A stretch of DNA of 64,000 nucleotides, from assembly GCA_950295325.1 (NCBI GenBank), contig OX485807.1, positions 52,544,440 to 52,608,439 of the forward strand, given 5' to 3'. Under the pieces are notes generated by a model. That model did no database searches. It saw only the letters and a program-made list of their open reading frames with translations, and was not told the DNA's origin. Source of the DNA: Polytrichum commune. Its lineage: Eukaryota > Streptophyta > Polytrichopsida > Polytrichales > Polytrichaceae. The position numbers were made by a program, and so were the translations under genes. Within the stretch, counting starts at the first letter, position 1; each line of letters begins with the position of its first letter. Positions 20,714 through 32,300 of this stretch are shown one piece after another.

Positions 20714-21444
20714 TGTACCATTCGCTTTTAGGGCATGCAAACATACACGTAAATGCTAAACATTCTTGATGCAAACTTGTGATCTCCTCACCTTGAAATT
20801 TCGATCAAAATTCATTACTAATATGTGAGTTTGTTTATTAGGAGTTGGTGGAGTACACAACTTGGAGCCTTCCAATGAATTTGAAGGAAACATAGATGGC
20901 TTTGGATGTTGCAATCACCATGTCAAACAAGATGCTTCACTCATGGTTCTATGCTATGAAGTCTATGCAAGACTTAAGGATGTATGCATATGCCCTTAGA
21001 GACATTTGGCACAAAAATATTCTATTTTGATCCTTCAATTTTGTACTTGACCTTGAGACAATACTCGAAATTTTAGTAGGCATGTTGTTTTGCTTCAAAA
21101 TTGACACATGAAACATCTTGACTTTGGAATGGATTGCTCTTTGCGAGAGTTATGCGCACGAGAAAAATGACAATATGGGTAGCTCCCATGACAATTTGAC
21201 ATTTTCATTTGGCTTTAAAACGGAACTCCATGCACATGCTTCGCTTGTTATTTCATGAACCAATATAGAGCGCCATCAATGGGGAAGCTAGTGTGTTGGA
21301 TCTACATGAACATTCTCAAAACATAATATGTCACAAATGAACAAAGAGACGACACTAGGTACATAGCCCACACCTTTTGGACCATATTTGAGTCACTTCC
21401 AAATCACAATGGGAAGATCATATCAAATACATGTGTGGAGCTTT
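20714..21444. other. P450 upstream region, no gene seen
   Basis: Probable promoter and 5' UTR of the minus-strand P450 gene. No clear TATA box or start site was fixed, and no other coding frame is supported. Confidence 0.4.
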
Positions 21445-21809
21445 TGTTGGTATACCGTAACCTTTATGCAATATGTGTGTTAGGGTTTGCTTTGTGTGAT
21501 GTAAGGCAATGCGGTTAGACCTTACACCAACAAATTTAAGAGGACAATGAAGGGTACAACATGAGAGTAATCTACGAGATTAATAATGAAACTCTCATTA
21601 AATATCTTTTGTACACCCATGTGGCTCCGGATGGATTGTGTTGAGTGCGCCCTTCCCCCTCCAACTTTTTCTTGATTATCTATATATCTATTTATATCTA
21701 TCTATGTTGATGGAGGTGAAATTCCGAGTTGCACTAAATCTTGCTCCAATCAGGTCATATTACTATTTGCAATACCACCTACTACATTTTTTGGGTTTAA
21801 TTTTGTACA
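21445..21809 (+). mobile_element. Copia-like LTR
   Basis: The block begins TGTTGGTATACCG and ends TTTTGTACA, the usual TG...CA termini with the TGTTGG start common in Ty1/copia LTRs, and is followed directly by a tRNA-iMet-like primer site. It is about 365 bases long. Downstream sequence (to 22.7 kb) has short broken frames and no clear reverse transcriptase, so only the 5' end or a decayed element is present. Confidence 0.45.
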
Positions 21810-21825
21810 TGGTCATCAAAGCTTT
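21810..21825 (+). other. Putative tRNA-iMet-type primer-binding site
   Basis: TGGTCATCAAAGCTTT resembles the common plant copia primer site TGGTATCAGAGC and lies directly after the LTR end. Confidence 0.4.
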
Positions 21826-23147
21826 GCACACCAAAGATTGGACAAGAAACCCACTGTGCAATTCAAGTCCACAACAATGGACTTGGCAATGACAACATAC
21901 TGACTAACTTGAACATCTATATGCAAATGAGGAGAACACAAAGCCCTCAAACATCAAATGAACTGGTACGATGGGAATTGCATGCATTCAAAATTGTTGG
22001 ACCATAATATGCCAAATGCACTTAAAATGACGTTGTGCCGTTTTCTCTTAACCGATATGAAATTGATCTTATGTATTTCATTGGATTGGGATTTAAATTG
22101 GAGTATTCACAAAATGTGGAACACTTTGACCAATATTTATAGTATGATCAAAACATGAATGTTATGTGTACTGATCATCAACTTATCACAATTGTCAAGA
22201 GATAGCATTATGAAAGAAACATTGACATGAGGAGACTGCAAAGTGATGGAAGAACTTTGCAATTTATGAATAGGGGGTAGACAATGGTTAGTATCCGAAG
22301 TGGGTAGAAAATCCTTCAAGATGGAAGGCCTCAATTCACAAATTCAATAAGTAATGGCTACATTACTCGGATGGTTAAGGTTGCCCTATCATTTGTATAT
22401 ATAACATGTGATTAGTAAAAACAATGGAATGGGGTTAGCTAGGTTTGCAAGGTCAACATATGGTGGCTAGTGGAAATTGTCATAATAAGAATACAATTAT
22501 TGCCACTGTCAATGGTAATTGCTCAAGCAACTCTCAAGAATCAACGATTTCTTGATTATTATTTTGATATTATGTGCAGTTTGGCACTCGACTGTTTGAA
22601 GCACAACCCTTGTTTGGTTGTATTGTTACACAACTTGGATCACCTTGGGGTGGGTTTTTGTTATAGTACATTCCATAAGATCATGACCCGCCTCAAGCCT
22701 ATGCCAAAGGGTTATTTCTCTTCCTCTAGCCACCAACAATGATACATTGCTCATTTTTCAAAATTTTACTACATACTCAAAGGTTTTAATAGTAAAAGTT
22801 AGCTTGTTGCTTTGCTAAGGGTAAATTGGGTCAAAACTAGAAAAACAAGTATGTTTTTTAAAAATGCATCCACTTGACATACCTCGTGGTTCAATTAGGG
22901 TGTTGAAAGAATTACAACAAGAAAGGCCTTAATATCATGTCATCAACCAGTATATTTGTTCACACACAAGAACCTTATTCATGGTTTCTACTAGAGGTAA
23001 GTAACTTGGTCGAAACAAGGAGGTGCAAATCTATATAAACCTTTTGAATCGCTAGAAGAGCCTACATTAATCTCTATGTGCATAATTGTTTGCCATGGGG
23101 AGGTCACTTCATTATCAAGTTGAACACCACATGTGAATAAATTTTGC
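21826..23147. other. Decayed retroelement interior, no intact gene
   Basis: Short plus-strand frames of 60-90 codons (for example 22470-22742) occur, but no gag, protease, integrase or reverse transcriptase motif could be recognised. Confidence 0.4.
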
Positions 23148-23149
23148 TA

Positions 23150-24179
23150 CAGTCTAACCTTGATAATGTCACACCATCCGTTTCACCAAAAAGAGTGATA
23201 TAAACAAGGTGTGACATATTTGATAATGTCACATTTTGAAGATTTGTGCATAATGTGATATTATCAAAAAAATAGGTAGAAAATCAAAATAAAATTACAA
23301 TGTAAAAAAGAATATAACAAATACGAGACTTCAATGTTTTTGAATGTAAAATCTAATTCAAAATTGTGAATAACAACAAGAGCACATCATAATGTGTCAT
23401 TGAGATCAGGTAAAGACCTCTCACTAGAGACAAAGAAGCTTCTAATGTCACATTGTTTTGTTGATGTTAAATGTGCAACACCAATTCTAATGAGTTTGTC
23501 ATGGATTTTTTCGCATTCCTAACAACTCCAGAGTGTTGAAAATTTGAGAACCTTGGCTAGCCATAAAATTCAAAACATCTTTAGCATATTTTTGTGCATC
23601 GCTTAGCTTCACTACTTTAGACTCATCATCACTGCTATCAACAATCAATGGGTCTACTTCCATGGAATCAAGAACATGTTCGCCATCTTGCACTAATTGC
23701 ACAAGCTCCTCAGTAGAATATTCCACCTCAAAATCATCTTCACCTTCCATGTTTATGTACTCCAAAGGACAAAGCTTTTCTACAGGCTTGCCTTCAACAT
23801 CCAAACCCAAATTCAATGCGGCGATGAGATTGCCCAATTCCAAAGTTGCTTCCTCCATTTTGGACTTCATACGTTCATCAAAATTGTTGATATCTGCATT
23901 CCACCTTGTAGGCAATATGGCGGACTTTCTCCAACAATTTCTAATGGTTTGATGACCCTTTCGGCTACTACAATATGTCCATCCAACCATCACATACAAT
24001 CCATCCATACTTGGTATTATCACATTTACACTACGGATTTTGGAAAAAAATAGTGACATTACCAAGGGTGATAGGGATAATAACGAGGGAGTTTTACACT
24101 ATGAAAATCGGTTTCAAACTTTTAGGTGACAATATCAAGGTGTTTTATTAACAAGGGTGACATTATCAAGGTTAGACTG
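23150..24179 (-). mobile_element. Pogo/Tigger-like DNA transposon, deletion derivative
   Basis: Perfect 23-bp terminal inverted repeats begin CAGTCTAACCTTGATAATG at both ends, and TA lies immediately outside each end (23148-23149 and 24180-24181), the pogo/Tc1-mariner signature. Repeat-related sequence recurs subterminally (for example GACATATTTGATAATGTCAC and GTGACATTATCAAGG). The 1030-bp interior retains only the C-terminal part of a transposase on the minus strand, so the copy cannot move without help. Confidence 0.85.
23499..24065 (-). pseudogene. C-terminal remnant of a pogo/Tigger-type transposase
   Basis: The conceptual product of up to 188 codons includes QTIRNCWRKSAILP, the conserved C-terminal motif of Tigger/pogo DDE transposases. 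After it comes an acidic tail (NMEGEDDFEVEYSTEELVQ, VDSSDDES). The frame lacks an upstream ATG near its left end (the first codons are TTG GTA ATG and overlap the terminal-repeat region). The CENP-B-type DNA-binding and DDE catalytic domains are absent. A functional protein is unlikely, though a spliced derivative cannot be excluded. Confidence 0.7.
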
Positions 24180-26677
24180 TACCCCTATATTACATGCCAT
24201 AGATAATTTAAAATTTATGATTATTTTTCTACATATACATAATCATTGATAGTATTTTTGAATTTTTTAGACATTTTCATTTTTGTAGTAATTGTTTTAA
24301 TTCGATTTTGTGTCATTATGGTTTTAAATGATATGTTTTATAAAAAATAAATCATCAAAATTGGTTATCATTTCTTACTATGTAATAGATACGGTGTATA
24401 TCTACTCATGAAAAAAAAATTGATAACATTTTGATCCATTTTGGTGATGCTTCATGTAAAAAGTATACTTTTTTTGTTCGCACGTGGTGTTCAACTTGAC
24501 AATGGAGTGACCTCCCCCTATTGTTTGCATATGTTTAAGAGAAACCCCCACCCACCCTATTATAGGATGCATGTGAGAAGGAGAACGAAAAGGCTTGGAA
24601 AAAAACTCAAAGAAGGCCTTTGCGAATTGGATGACCAATCTATTACTTTGATTAGCTTTGAAAAAGACATTTTTATCTTTAAGTTCAACAACACTATAAA
24701 CTATATTGTGTATTTCCAACCACTTTTCAGCCCAACCACCCCATTATAGTCCACTATGTAGGTTGGATTCGGAATTTGAAGCACTAATGTGAATGTTGTG
24801 CAATGTAGAATTTCTAAAGATGAAATCTACACAATTGACTAAAATTGGAAATATGCAACTTACATACACACAATTGTGCATGTTGAGGCCATGCATGGCC
24901 TCGTATATAGTTTGGGGGGCCTTTAGGGTTTAAGTATGTTGTGGGCACTTCCTATTCCACTGTAACCAATTGTATGAATGGATCAAAAATTATCTCGTAT
25001 GATTAGCAATTGGGATTCTTGCATATTCTTATTTCAAGGTTTAGGAATGGAATTAAAATGCAATAGATATAAGAGGTAATGTGATTTTATTTTTACTTTT
25101 TCTTTAAGCAATCACATAGGCTCTCCCAATCATGTTTGATATTGATCCTAGAACAACCTATAATTTTGAGCACGTAGTCAAATCTCATCGCAACACATGT
25201 TTTTTGAGTATTTGTTCTTAACTTGCAAAGGTTTGAAGGGGCCACATAAGGGCTTGATGTATGACCAATACACACATTCTCTATGAGTCCTCACCAAGTC
25301 TTGAAATAATACCTATTTTTTTTAATGGCTTTAATACTTTATTAACTACTTTATATTATTTATGCATCGGTCACATGTGCATGCTAAAAATCACATGTTG
25401 TATTGATGATCAATAACCCAAATATTTATGTGTATTCAAGGGCACCCATGTCATGAATTTGGACCCAAATCTTTGAATTCAACAACTTATTCACTCATTT
25501 GATCCAAAAAGTGTATTGGATGAATGTGTTTGCTTTAGATATGGCTGGCTTTGACACAATGGAATGAAAATCAAAATATGTAGCTCAAACCCACATGTTT
25601 TTTGCATGTCGAGGCGTTGGGATCAATATTGGACATGTAACCTTTTTTCTTATACCATTTGAGTATCTATATTAAGGAATTCACATTTGTTGGGTTCTAT
25701 CTATTTAATATATTTAATTAATTTCAATATAAATATAAATACATTATAAATATACATTCTAATTTTCTTGATATTATAGTTTTTGATATCATTGCATTCA
25801 TATACCATGCATGAACTTTCATACTTAGACAAAATTGCCCTAGCATGAAAATAGTTTAGGATGGTTTTGACCCATATAATGACTCATGTATATGATGATT
25901 CTCTCTAACCTTGAGATATTCATCAAATGTCAATATTGGGATGGTATTATAATTTTGATAACCACATATAGGTTCTTTGATACCATTATCAATGTGTGAT
26001 CATTGAGGGGTTGTATACACTATGGACCATGAAGTCATCCCAAGGCCCTGTAAAATATGTGATTGGCTGTTGAACTCGTTTTGGGACCACTTTGGTTTAC
26101 ACAAAGAAGAAAAACATGTCATGGTGACCATGAAGTTCGAGGTCCCCAAAAGATGTATTTTAAGGCCTACATTATCCACTGACATGGTCCAATGGGTTTT
26201 TTGGTGGGAGAGGCAAAAGAGGTGCTCTAAAGAAAAAGGCAAGGGTCCATGGCAAAGAATTGTTGTTACAATAAAATCTGAATGATCTTTTTTTTTTGGG
26301 GAAGAGAAGATAAAGACAAGAGAAGACAATACAATGATCAAACTTGCTATTTTTTTTCTTTTTGAAAATTGCCCTTTTTGGGCATATATTAATTTTTTTT
26401 AGCACATTCACTTTTTTGCTGCATGGTCATTCCTCTGGGTTCACATTCGGTTTACACCTAGTGAGAGGCCCAAAGACTTTGTAAATTGATTTTTTCCAAA
26501 AAGAAATTGGACCATGGAAGTTGGACCATCAAATCAGACCATGGGAAAAAAACCATCTTCCATGGTCCAACTTCATGGTCCATGGTGTAAACCAGCTCTG
26601 AGACCATGCATTCACATGTATACATTGATCGGGACCATTCCATTACAATGCCTGGCTCTTGTCATGTACCACTCACA
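24180..26677. other. AT-rich intergenic DNA with an inverted GGACCATG cluster
   Basis: No gene is supported. Around 26510-26590 TTGGACCATGGAAG and its complement CTTCCATGGTCCAA occur several times in opposite directions, forming a small compound hairpin; related TATGGACCATGAAG occurs near 26018. This may be the ends of a short MITE. Confidence 0.4.
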
Positions 26678-26702
26678 TAATAATAATAATAATAATAATA
26701 AA
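26678..26702. repeat. (TAA)n microsatellite
   Basis: About eight TAA units, located a few hundred bases upstream of the probable CLU transcription start. Confidence 0.85.
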
Positions 26703-27059
26703 GGTGTTCAAATACGAAGAGTGACCACGCAAGGCCCACATATATACTTCAATGCCAAGGGGGCCATGAAAGAGGATCACAACCAATAGTTGTGACAATG
26801 GCATCTTACAAAAAATAGCCAGAAAATGAGAAATAAGTGGTTTGATACCCGGGCTGGCACTAGACCCCAAACCCTAATTGCAGACCCCCCCTTGATGGCA
26901 GGTGCGCCGTACGATGCTTGTGGATAAGGCAGATGAGCGGACAGCCTTCAGCCTCGCCCTGCGAGCAGCCCGGTAGGTCGATACGCCACCTGGTAGGTAC
27001 ATAACCCGCCACCCGGTCGGTATCAAGGTCGGTCGGTACGAAACGCGCGAGCCATAAGG
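26703..27059 (+). promoter_or_regulatory. Probable promoter region of the CLU gene
   Basis: The sequence changes from AT-rich to GC-rich here and lies upstream of a spliced 5' leader. A TATATA occurs near 26740 in the AT-rich part, about 550 bases before the leader's splice donor. No start site can be fixed without transcripts. Confidence 0.3.
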
Positions 27060-27290
27060 GGCGACAAGGGGAGGGTCTAGGGTTTTGGGAGCTCGAGGAT
27101 CTCCTCCACCACACACCGATCAAATCCCATCCCACCCCCATCTGCCACCGTCCGGGCACTCGATTTTCCCTCTCACTGTCATTCTCGCAAGGCGGCCACC
27201 AAGTGCCGTGACGGATTGGAGGGACGGGCAGCTTCGAGGGTTTGAATGCCGTGACTTCAATTCCTCGCACACTCCGGATATCCAATCCTG
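27060..27290 (+). other. Probable noncoding first exon (5' UTR) of the CLU gene
   Basis: This GC-rich stretch ends in CCAATCCTG followed by GTGAGC, a good splice donor. The CLU start codon at 29312 lies 11 bases after an acceptor (ATCCTGCAG), so a leader exon must exist upstream, and this is the best candidate. The left border is arbitrary. Confidence 0.45.
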
Positions 27291-27439
27291 GTGAGCAATC
27301 TCTCGCTCTAGCCGCTGGTTTTATTTTATTTTATTTTTTTCGGCCGCTCCCCTCTTTCGAATGAGAGTAGGTTTCGATTCCGTGCAATGTCTTGCTTCAG
27401 TTGGCGAGGTTTTATGTGGTCGGGGTTTGGTGTGTTGCA

Positions 27440-27704
27440 TGGTTGGGGTTTGGAGGCATGTGATGGAATGGTGGAGAGGTGGCGGAGATTCCCATGCATT
27501 GTCGTGTGGACAGAAGAGTTCCTGCATTTCTTTCGAATCGCTAGGATTGTTGCATTTCTTCGGTGCTCCAATTTGAGCAATGGGGAGCTCTAGTTGTAAG
27601 CCTCTGTTTACAATTTTGGTCGCGAATTTCAGGCCTAGAGGGACATTGAATGAGACGTGTCTTTAGTGAATGTAATGCAACATCCTCTCCTACATCGAAC
27701 ATGT

Positions 27705-27744
<40 letters not shown>

Positions 27745-29080
27745 AAGGGTTTTTACTGGACTTTTCATCTCGTTAGTGCGCAAAAGAGGAACTGAGGAGG
27801 GTTTTGGGGTATACGAGTGATTGGTGGAGAGGTTGTGGAGACTCAAAGGCATTGTTGCACAGCCAGAAGAATTCCTACATTTCTTTCAAATGGCTCGGAC
27901 TGTTGCATTTTATTCGGTGCTCTGCTCCAATTTGAGAAATGCGAATTCACTTTGTGAGGCGGTGCTTATTTTGTTTGTCACGAATTTCAGGCTGAGAGAG
28001 GACACGTAATGCAACGTCTCTTTTGTGAACGCAAAGCATTATCTTATCCTACATTAAACATGTTAGAGAGATGTTAGAGAAAGGATGGAGTAAGGTTTTT
28101 TTGGGGCTTTTTAGCTCGTTATGCGCAGAAGAGGATGCAGAGGAGGGTTTTGAGGCATATGAGGGATTGGTGTGTCGAGGTTCTAGCATTATGGAAGAGA
28201 ACGAATTTGATCGTGTAAGGAAGGAGTTGGGTAACTCGAGGTGTCAATTGTGTGAAACATTGGGTGGAGAGGGTATGAACGAAGGAGTTATAGAAAGAAC
28301 ACGTCGGGATTGTGTTAATTCAGTATTTTCGGTTGGTTCCTGAATTACCGGGATGCTACATGTTTGTAGCTGGGACGCTAGGGGTGTCCGAGGTTTTCAA
28401 AGAGACCTGTTATGAATCCTAGCATTTGCAAGGGTTGAGGCATTGTTGCAGTGACTTATTCCTCTGTGAATGCTCGACGAAATGTGGCTGGAAGATGTAA
28501 GAACTTCTTCAAATAAAAAGATTCTTATCGACGGGTTCCACAAATTGTATGAAATTTTCTGCGATAAGTGTTTAGGAGAGACTACCCATTCTTATTATAA
28601 GCTGGAGGCAGTGTGGGCAGGATATGGTGCTACGAGGCTGGGGACACTAGTCAACCTTATTGGCTCGGGGAAAAAGTCTGGTTGTATGCTCTTTGCAATG
28701 TTGGCACAAGACACAGTGGGGTTAGAGCATTGGTTCAGATTATTCCCCGGTCAGTTGTAGAGACTCCAGGCATCATCGATAGCCTTGCTGCATTAGGTGG
28801 GGTTCTGCAGTTACTTTAAATGGTTCAGACTGTTGCAAACCCTTAGACGGACTGAATATTGTGCTCCAATTTGGGAATTGAGAACTTTCTTTTTGGGTCT
28901 CTGTTTATATTGTCCGTCACGAATTTATATCTGGAACGGCCATGGTGGTGACGTCTCGCTTGTGAACATATTACAATATCTGAACATTGAATATATTGGA
29001 GGATAGACTAGATTAGTTCGACTTTTAAGACCCTTAACGTGCAGAGGGAGCAATGGGGGTTTTCCTTTATTAAGGAGCAG
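27440..29080 (+). repeat. Degenerate ~350-bp repeats in the CLU leader intron
   Basis: Unit 1 (about 27440-27815) and unit 2 (about 27816-28180) share GGTGGAGAGG, CATTTCTTTC, GGTGCTC...CCAATTTGAG, GCGAATTTCAGGC or CGAATTTCAGGC, CATGTTAGAGAGA and the tail GAGGAGGGTTTTG. A more decayed third unit (about 28790-29080) keeps GGTTCAGACTGTTGCA, GTGCTCCAATTTG and CACGAATTTA. The order of blocks is the same in all, so this is tandem duplication within the intron. Confidence 0.65.
27706..27743. repeat. (AG)n microsatellite
   Basis: Uninterrupted AG run of 38 bases in repeat unit 1 of the CLU leader intron; unit 2 has only a short AGAGAGATGTTAGAGA at the same place. Confidence 0.9.
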
Positions 29081-29311
29081 GTTCGAGAAGCATCTTAATT
29101 ATTGTGGAAATGACCGTCATAGAGAATTCTGGTGGGTTATTAGGATTAGTGCTACGTGTGTGGATTGCCTCACAGAGATTTTAGGTCACGGGAGCCCTAG
29201 CATTTTAGCAAGCTTCAATTGCATGATTGTTCCTGGCACATAATGGGATGAATAGACATTGTGTACCTCTCTGAGGTTTTCTGGTATCTGGTATCCTGCA
29301 GGTTGTGAAGA

Positions 29312-32300
29312 ATGGCAGGAAAGTCAAATAAGGGTAAAGCCAAGGGCAAGAGCAAACCTGAAGCAGCCCCCAATGCAGCAACAGTAGCCTCTAAAGACGT
29401 TCAACCCTTGAAAAGTGCTACAGGCCTCCCTGAGCTGGGCTTGAAAAGCAACCCAAAGCCTCCTGCAGAACCTTCAGCTGAACAACCAATAGTCGAGGCT
29501 CCTAAGGAACAAAATGCAGAGACTCCGGCAGAGACTCCGGCAGAGACTCTAGTGGAGGAATCCCCATTGTCAGTTCCTGGAAAGTCTGAGGGTTCTGATG
29601 TCAGTACCGGCTCAAGTAACGAAGAGAAGGCATCAAAGTCTCCAGACATGGAAAGTCGAGATGGTAATGGAGATGGAGATGCTGATGGAGATGGTATAAT
29701 ACTCCTCTGGGTCCCTTTGTCATAAGGCGATTTTTGACTGTACTGTTAGTTATTTGTACCTTGCACCATGAGTGATTCGGCAAATCCACACATCTGAGAC
29801 ATGACTTATCTAACAAAGGGTTTATCAGTTTCATCTACATTGAGAGATCGTCTTGCAGTAGTTATTCAATCCATGTACAGCTACATGATGTTCTTCACTC
29901 TGATATTTCTCTGGAAGCTGAATTTTACCAGAGCACTGCATGTATTGGAACTTTGGTTTTCCATCAACATTTGATTTGTTACCTGGCATTACAGTTGTTG
30001 ACACATCCTGTTTTTGACTCTGCAGCAGAATTGCTACTCTACCCAATTACCGTCAAGGGACCAAGTGGGGAGCAACTTGAGTTGCAGGTATTTATGTCCA
30101 CCCTTCCTTATTGAATGCAATTAACCTCGGTTGTGAGAGTGGTTTTGAAGTGGGTGGTAGTTTCTCTTCATTCTTGGATATTAGAGGCTTTGCAGGATTA
30201 TGTTTTGAGTCCTGTAACTGAAATTCATTGAACAAAGAATAGTATATGTGAGTCTCCAGCAATTGCAGCTGCAGCAGTCCTGATTGTGTCTGATTGGAGG
30301 TTTTCTAAATGCCCTGCAGGTCAACCCAGGAGACTCAGTCATGGACTTACGTCAGTTCCTTTTAGATGCACCAGAGACATGTTTTTATACATGTTATGAC
30401 CTCATACTTAATGCAGCAGATGGTGTTCGCTACCACCTAGCTGAGTATCTTGAAATTGGTGAGGTTGCTGATGTGAGTGTTGGAGGATGTTCGCTGGAGA
30501 TGATGAATGGTGAACCCCGCAACCTTTGCTTGCAAAGTTATGATGTTTGACGCACAGAAAAAATAAAATGCTCTGTTGATTAATTTACTGCCGGTAAAGT
30601 CAGTGAAGATGTTAGAAACTGCAATTTGATTGAGTTTGTGTAACTAAATTTCTGTTTCCTGTAGCCTTGTATGATGATAGGTCTGTGAGATCCCATGTTC
30701 GGCGAACAAGGGACCTTATTTCTACAGCAACTATCCACTCTTCTCTGTCAACAGCACTTGCTATGGAATATGAAGCTAAGCAGGCAGCAGGTGGGTTTAT
30801 TCTGTGGTCATTCTCTGAAATTTATTGTTCATTTCTTGGAGTCACATTAACGGTGTATTAGGACATGCTGTTTATGAAGTAAATCTCTGATATACGTTCT
30901 TGTTCAAAGTGCAGGTGAGGATAAGGATGCAAAGGAGAGTAAAACGTCTAAAGACAAAGGTAATGCTAAGCAGTAGTGTAGGAGAAGGTCCTGTAATTGT
31001 GAACTTATTCAATAGCTGTCTTTATATTGCTACCCTTTTCAGAACTCTAATTTTGTCATCTTTACTATCTTGGGTGGGCATTTCACTGGGCACTGTATAT
31101 GGAATGATGGTTAATATGCTAACCTCTGGTATATTTTTTGACATGGATAGACGGCGCACCCTGTATTTTTTGTTTTCTGAGATATGATAGCGTGCTCCTA
31201 TTTGATGAAATTGTACAATGATGCAGGAGTGGTGAAGACAGAGGCTGCGGAGTTGGATGCCGGTCTGGGTTTTATGGAGGATTCATGCGCTCATTTAAGC
31301 TCACTAGTTTCAGTTCCCGAGGTTGAAGAGAGCAGTTGTATTGAAACGATTGCATTCTCATCGTTCAACCCTGTTCCAGGTTATCGGAGGTATTTTGTCA
31401 ATCAGCAAATCATTTTGGCTTTGCCAGCAGAAGTGTAAAACATGTGATTGATCGTAAATATGCATACAATTTTGAGCAGAGCTGGTTGTCTGCCATTAGG
31501 AGACTAATATCTTTTCCTTGGTGCCATATCTGTACAGGTTGCTTGGGGACCTAATTTACTTAGATGTTGTAACAGCAGAAGGCAAAAGCTTCTGCATTAC
31601 TGCACACACAAGAGGGTTCTATGTAAATTCTAGTAAGGGTAATGTACTGGAACCTGAATCTGCAAAGCCAGCAATGGAATCAACAACCCTTGTTGGGTTG
31701 CTTCGTAAGTTGAGCAAGAAATTTGCTTCAGGTATTGAACTGCTGCTTTCCAAAGCCCATTATTTTGCCAATTTTCAAAGTAGTCCTTGTTGCCTTAGGA
31801 GGACAGATTATCAGTCTGTCTGATGGTTTTGGGTGATGGATGCAATGGAATGCAGGGATCTGCAGTGAAGGGTAGGATGCCTGTAGCATTTCCAGCATTT
31901 TGAAGGATTCTTCACATTTCAACTTCTTAATGACCAAGGGTTTTATGGCTGTGATAGATAATATACAACAAGAATCTAGATTATTGTAGGTTCAAGAGAA
32001 GATATGCTCATTGTCTTTGTTACGGTCATTGGAAGAGACCTCATAAAGAGTATATGCAGAAAAACCTAGTGCTTAACAATTTGTTGGTCCTCATGGGTTT
32101 TTTGTGGAACAAGAATGGTACCTGATACTCTGATTCACAACATTCAGGATTTGCGGACATCTTGGAGAAAAAATCAGCAGGGCATCCCTTTGAAAATGTG
32201 CCTGTGCTGTTGCCACCAATCTCTTGGCTTGGCCCACACCCTACACCACGTAAGCTTTGCTCGTTTTAATAATCATATAAATTGATTTGGAACAAGTTAA

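Noticed and set aside
26860-27285. 141-codon minus-strand frame over the CLU leader
   Set aside because: Arg/Pro/Gly-rich product of GC-rich promoter/UTR sequence; antisense to a better-supported leader exon.
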